Below are positions 5,466 to 6,258 of a stretch of 6,258 bases of DNA, in pieces. The stretch comes from Leptospira sp. 96542. GTDB lineage: Bacteria; Spirochaetota; Leptospiria; Leptospirales; Leptospiraceae. The translations under genes were made by a program, and so were the position numbers. The DNA is taken from the NCBI GenBank assembly GCA_029310945.1, contig JARJFC010000115.1:1-6258 (forward strand), read 5' to 3'. Numbering within the stretch: position 1 is the stretch's first letter; each line of letters opens with the position of its first letter. The notes below the pieces were generated by a model. The model made no database searches. It had not been told where the DNA came from and was given only the letters and a program-made list of their open reading frames with translations.

Positions 5466-6110
5466 ATGTGCAGCAATTACCTGGCGCCGCCACTTGCCGC
5501 GATCTACAGGGAGAAATTTCGGGCCGAGCCACCATCGGGACCGGGTGCCCTCCATGTCTGGCCAGGGTACGAGGCAGGGTTTGTCAGAAAAGAAGCCGAT
5601 GGCCAGCGAGTCGCCCGTTTGGGCCGATTTGGGATGGTGGCTCCTTGGGTCAAGGAGCTGAAACAGGTCCGCAGCACCTACAACGCCAGGTCGGAGACCG
5701 TGTCTGAAAAGCCAAGCTTTCGCAACGCATGGAACAAGGGGCAGCACTGCATCATCCCGGCCATGTCGTTTTTTGAGCCCGACTGGCGCACTGGCAAATC
5801 TGTCCCGACCCGGATCGAGCGCAGGGATGGAACGCCCATGGGGATTGCCGGTCTGTGGGACCGTTGGACATCACCTGACGACGAATTGATCTACAGCTTC
5901 ACGATGCTGACCATCAATGCGACAGACCACGCTGTCATGAACCAGTTCCATCGGCCAGAGGACGAGAAGCGGATGGTCGTGATACTGTCGGAAGACCAGT
6001 ACGAAACCTGGCTCGATGCCAAGCCGCAGGAGAGCATGGATTTCATGCAGGCATATCCCGCTGAAGCGATGTCTGCCATCGCGACCGCTGAGAACCCCCA
6101 GTTGTTTTGA
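5466..6110 (+). CDS. SRAP-domain protein (YedK/HMCES family)
   Basis: SRAP proteins bind abasic sites in single-stranded DNA and form a covalent thiazolidine link through Cys2, shielding the lesion from cleavage and error-prone bypass. The 214-residue protein begins MCSNY, leaving Cys2 as the N-terminal nucleophile after Met removal; this chemistry fixes the start at 5466. The other expected active-site residues are visible: Asn73 in TYNARSET, Glu104 in PAMSFFEPDW and His162 in NQFHRPEDEKRM. E. coli YedK has Cys2, Asn75, Glu105 and His160. The His motif is the longer HRPEDEKRM form rather than HxRMP. The Shine-Dalgarno is weak (AAGG only one base before the ATG). The gene is divergent from umuDC, shares its SOS box, and is followed after 15 bases by a GIY-YIG gene in the same direction. 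No truncation is seen. Confidence 0.95.
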   Translation: MCSNYLAPPLAAIYREKFRAEPPSGPGALHVWPGYEAGFVRKEADGQRVARLGRFGMVAPWVKELKQVRSTYNARSETVSEKPSFRNAWNKGQHCIIPAMSFFEPDWRTGKSVPTRIERRDGTPMGIAGLWDRWTSPDDELIYSFTMLTINATDHAVMNQFHRPEDEKRMVVILSEDQYETWLDAKPQESMDFMQAYPAEAMSAIATAENPQLF

Positions 6111-6113
6111 CGC

Positions 6114-6117
6114 AAGG
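6114..6117 (+). promoter_or_regulatory. Shine-Dalgarno of the GIY-YIG gene
   Basis: AAGG lies 8 bases before GTG 6126, a normal spacing. It makes this GTG the likely start and suggests translation coupled to the SRAP gene just upstream. Confidence 0.5.
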
Positions 6118-6125
6118 CAGCGTGC

Positions 6126-6258
6126 GTGAAAACTGATGTCAGTTCGACGGTCATGCAAGCGCCTGTTTCACACAAGATCGATGCAGCCATGCTTGAGGGG
6201 TTGCCACGCACCTCGGGCGTGTACTTTTTCTGGGGCAACAGCAGCACGCTGCCTTTGT
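6126..6258 (+). CDS. GIY-YIG nuclease-domain protein, N-terminal part (cut by window end)
   Basis: Forty-four codons are visible, starting at GTG 6126 with AAGG 8 bases upstream. The peptide contains LPRTSGVYFFWGNSSTLPL. This fits the opening strand of a GIY-YIG endonuclease domain (LPxxPGVYxF, as in UvrC, Cho and Pol III epsilon-like proteins). The GVY is the GIY half of the signature. The YIG half and the catalytic Arg and Glu would lie beyond 6258. GIY-YIG enzymes cut DNA, for example incising beside lesions in excision repair. The gene follows the SRAP stop by 15 bases in the same orientation, so it is probably the second gene of that SOS operon. Alternative starts at ATG 6153 or 6186 would still keep the motif. 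Whether it is Cho-like, a stand-alone nuclease or a fusion cannot be told here. Confidence 0.75.
   Translation, partial: MKTDVSSTVMQAPVSHKIDAAMLEGLPRTSGVYFFWGNSSTLPL

Noticed and set aside
5428..5535. Extension of UmuD to the upstream ATG at 5535
   Set aside because: It would cross the SOS box and promoter and overlap the divergent SRAP gene. The E. coli offset of the catalytic residues fits the 5427 start.
5443..5661. 72-codon plus-strand frame starting just before the SRAP gene
   Set aside because: It overlaps the SRAP coding sequence in another frame and lacks any domain. The MCSNY start of SRAP is decisive.
5871..6247. Minus-strand open frames across the SRAP end and GIY-YIG start
   Set aside because: They are antisense shadows of two genes with clear family motifs on the plus strand.

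Overview
This 6.3-kb window joins an SOS mutagenesis and repair cassette on the right to an accessory block of three poorly characterised genes on the left. The protein sequences indicate a Pseudomonadota. The UmuC and SRAP proteins (MCSNY start) read most like Burkholderiales-type proteins, and the LexA-type boxes are of the CTGT-N8-ACAG class used by beta- and gammaproteobacteria. Taxonomy is inferred from memory of these families, not from a search.

Layout. Positions 1-669 hold no convincing gene. They contain an AT-rich stretch, a second SOS-like box at 247-266, and coding-like scraps on either side of it. Then come three minus-strand genes, listed here in transcription order (right to left). 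The first (3518-2502) encodes a coiled-coil protein with two transmembrane helices. The second (2299-1766) is an MltR-family all-alpha protein with a HEPN-like R-x4-H motif. The third (1671-670) encodes a 333-residue protein with faint nuclease-like and P-loop-like signals. Further right, umuD (5427-4990) and umuC (4970-3672) form a compact minus-strand operon. Divergently on the plus strand, an SRAP-domain protein (5466-6110) is followed 15 bases later by the start of a GIY-YIG domain gene that runs off the window at 6258.

How it works together. A single perfect SOS palindrome (5418-5437, arms extendable to 5416-5439) lies between the divergent units and should place both under LexA. Damage would then induce a Pol V-type translesion polymerase (UmuD'2C) on one side. 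On the other side it would induce an abasic-site-shielding SRAP protein and a probable GIY-YIG nuclease. The umuD promoter geometry (TTGATT-17 bp-TATACT) puts the predicted transcription start on the A of the umuD ATG, and no Shine-Dalgarno is visible, so the umuD message may be leaderless.

The three left genes are lower in GC than umuC: one sampled 60-base line of the 333-residue gene is 42% GC and one line of umuC is 68% GC. They look like a separately acquired module. A membrane protein, a HEPN-like protein and a nuclease-like protein together invite the hypothesis of a defence or stress cassette. That is inference only.
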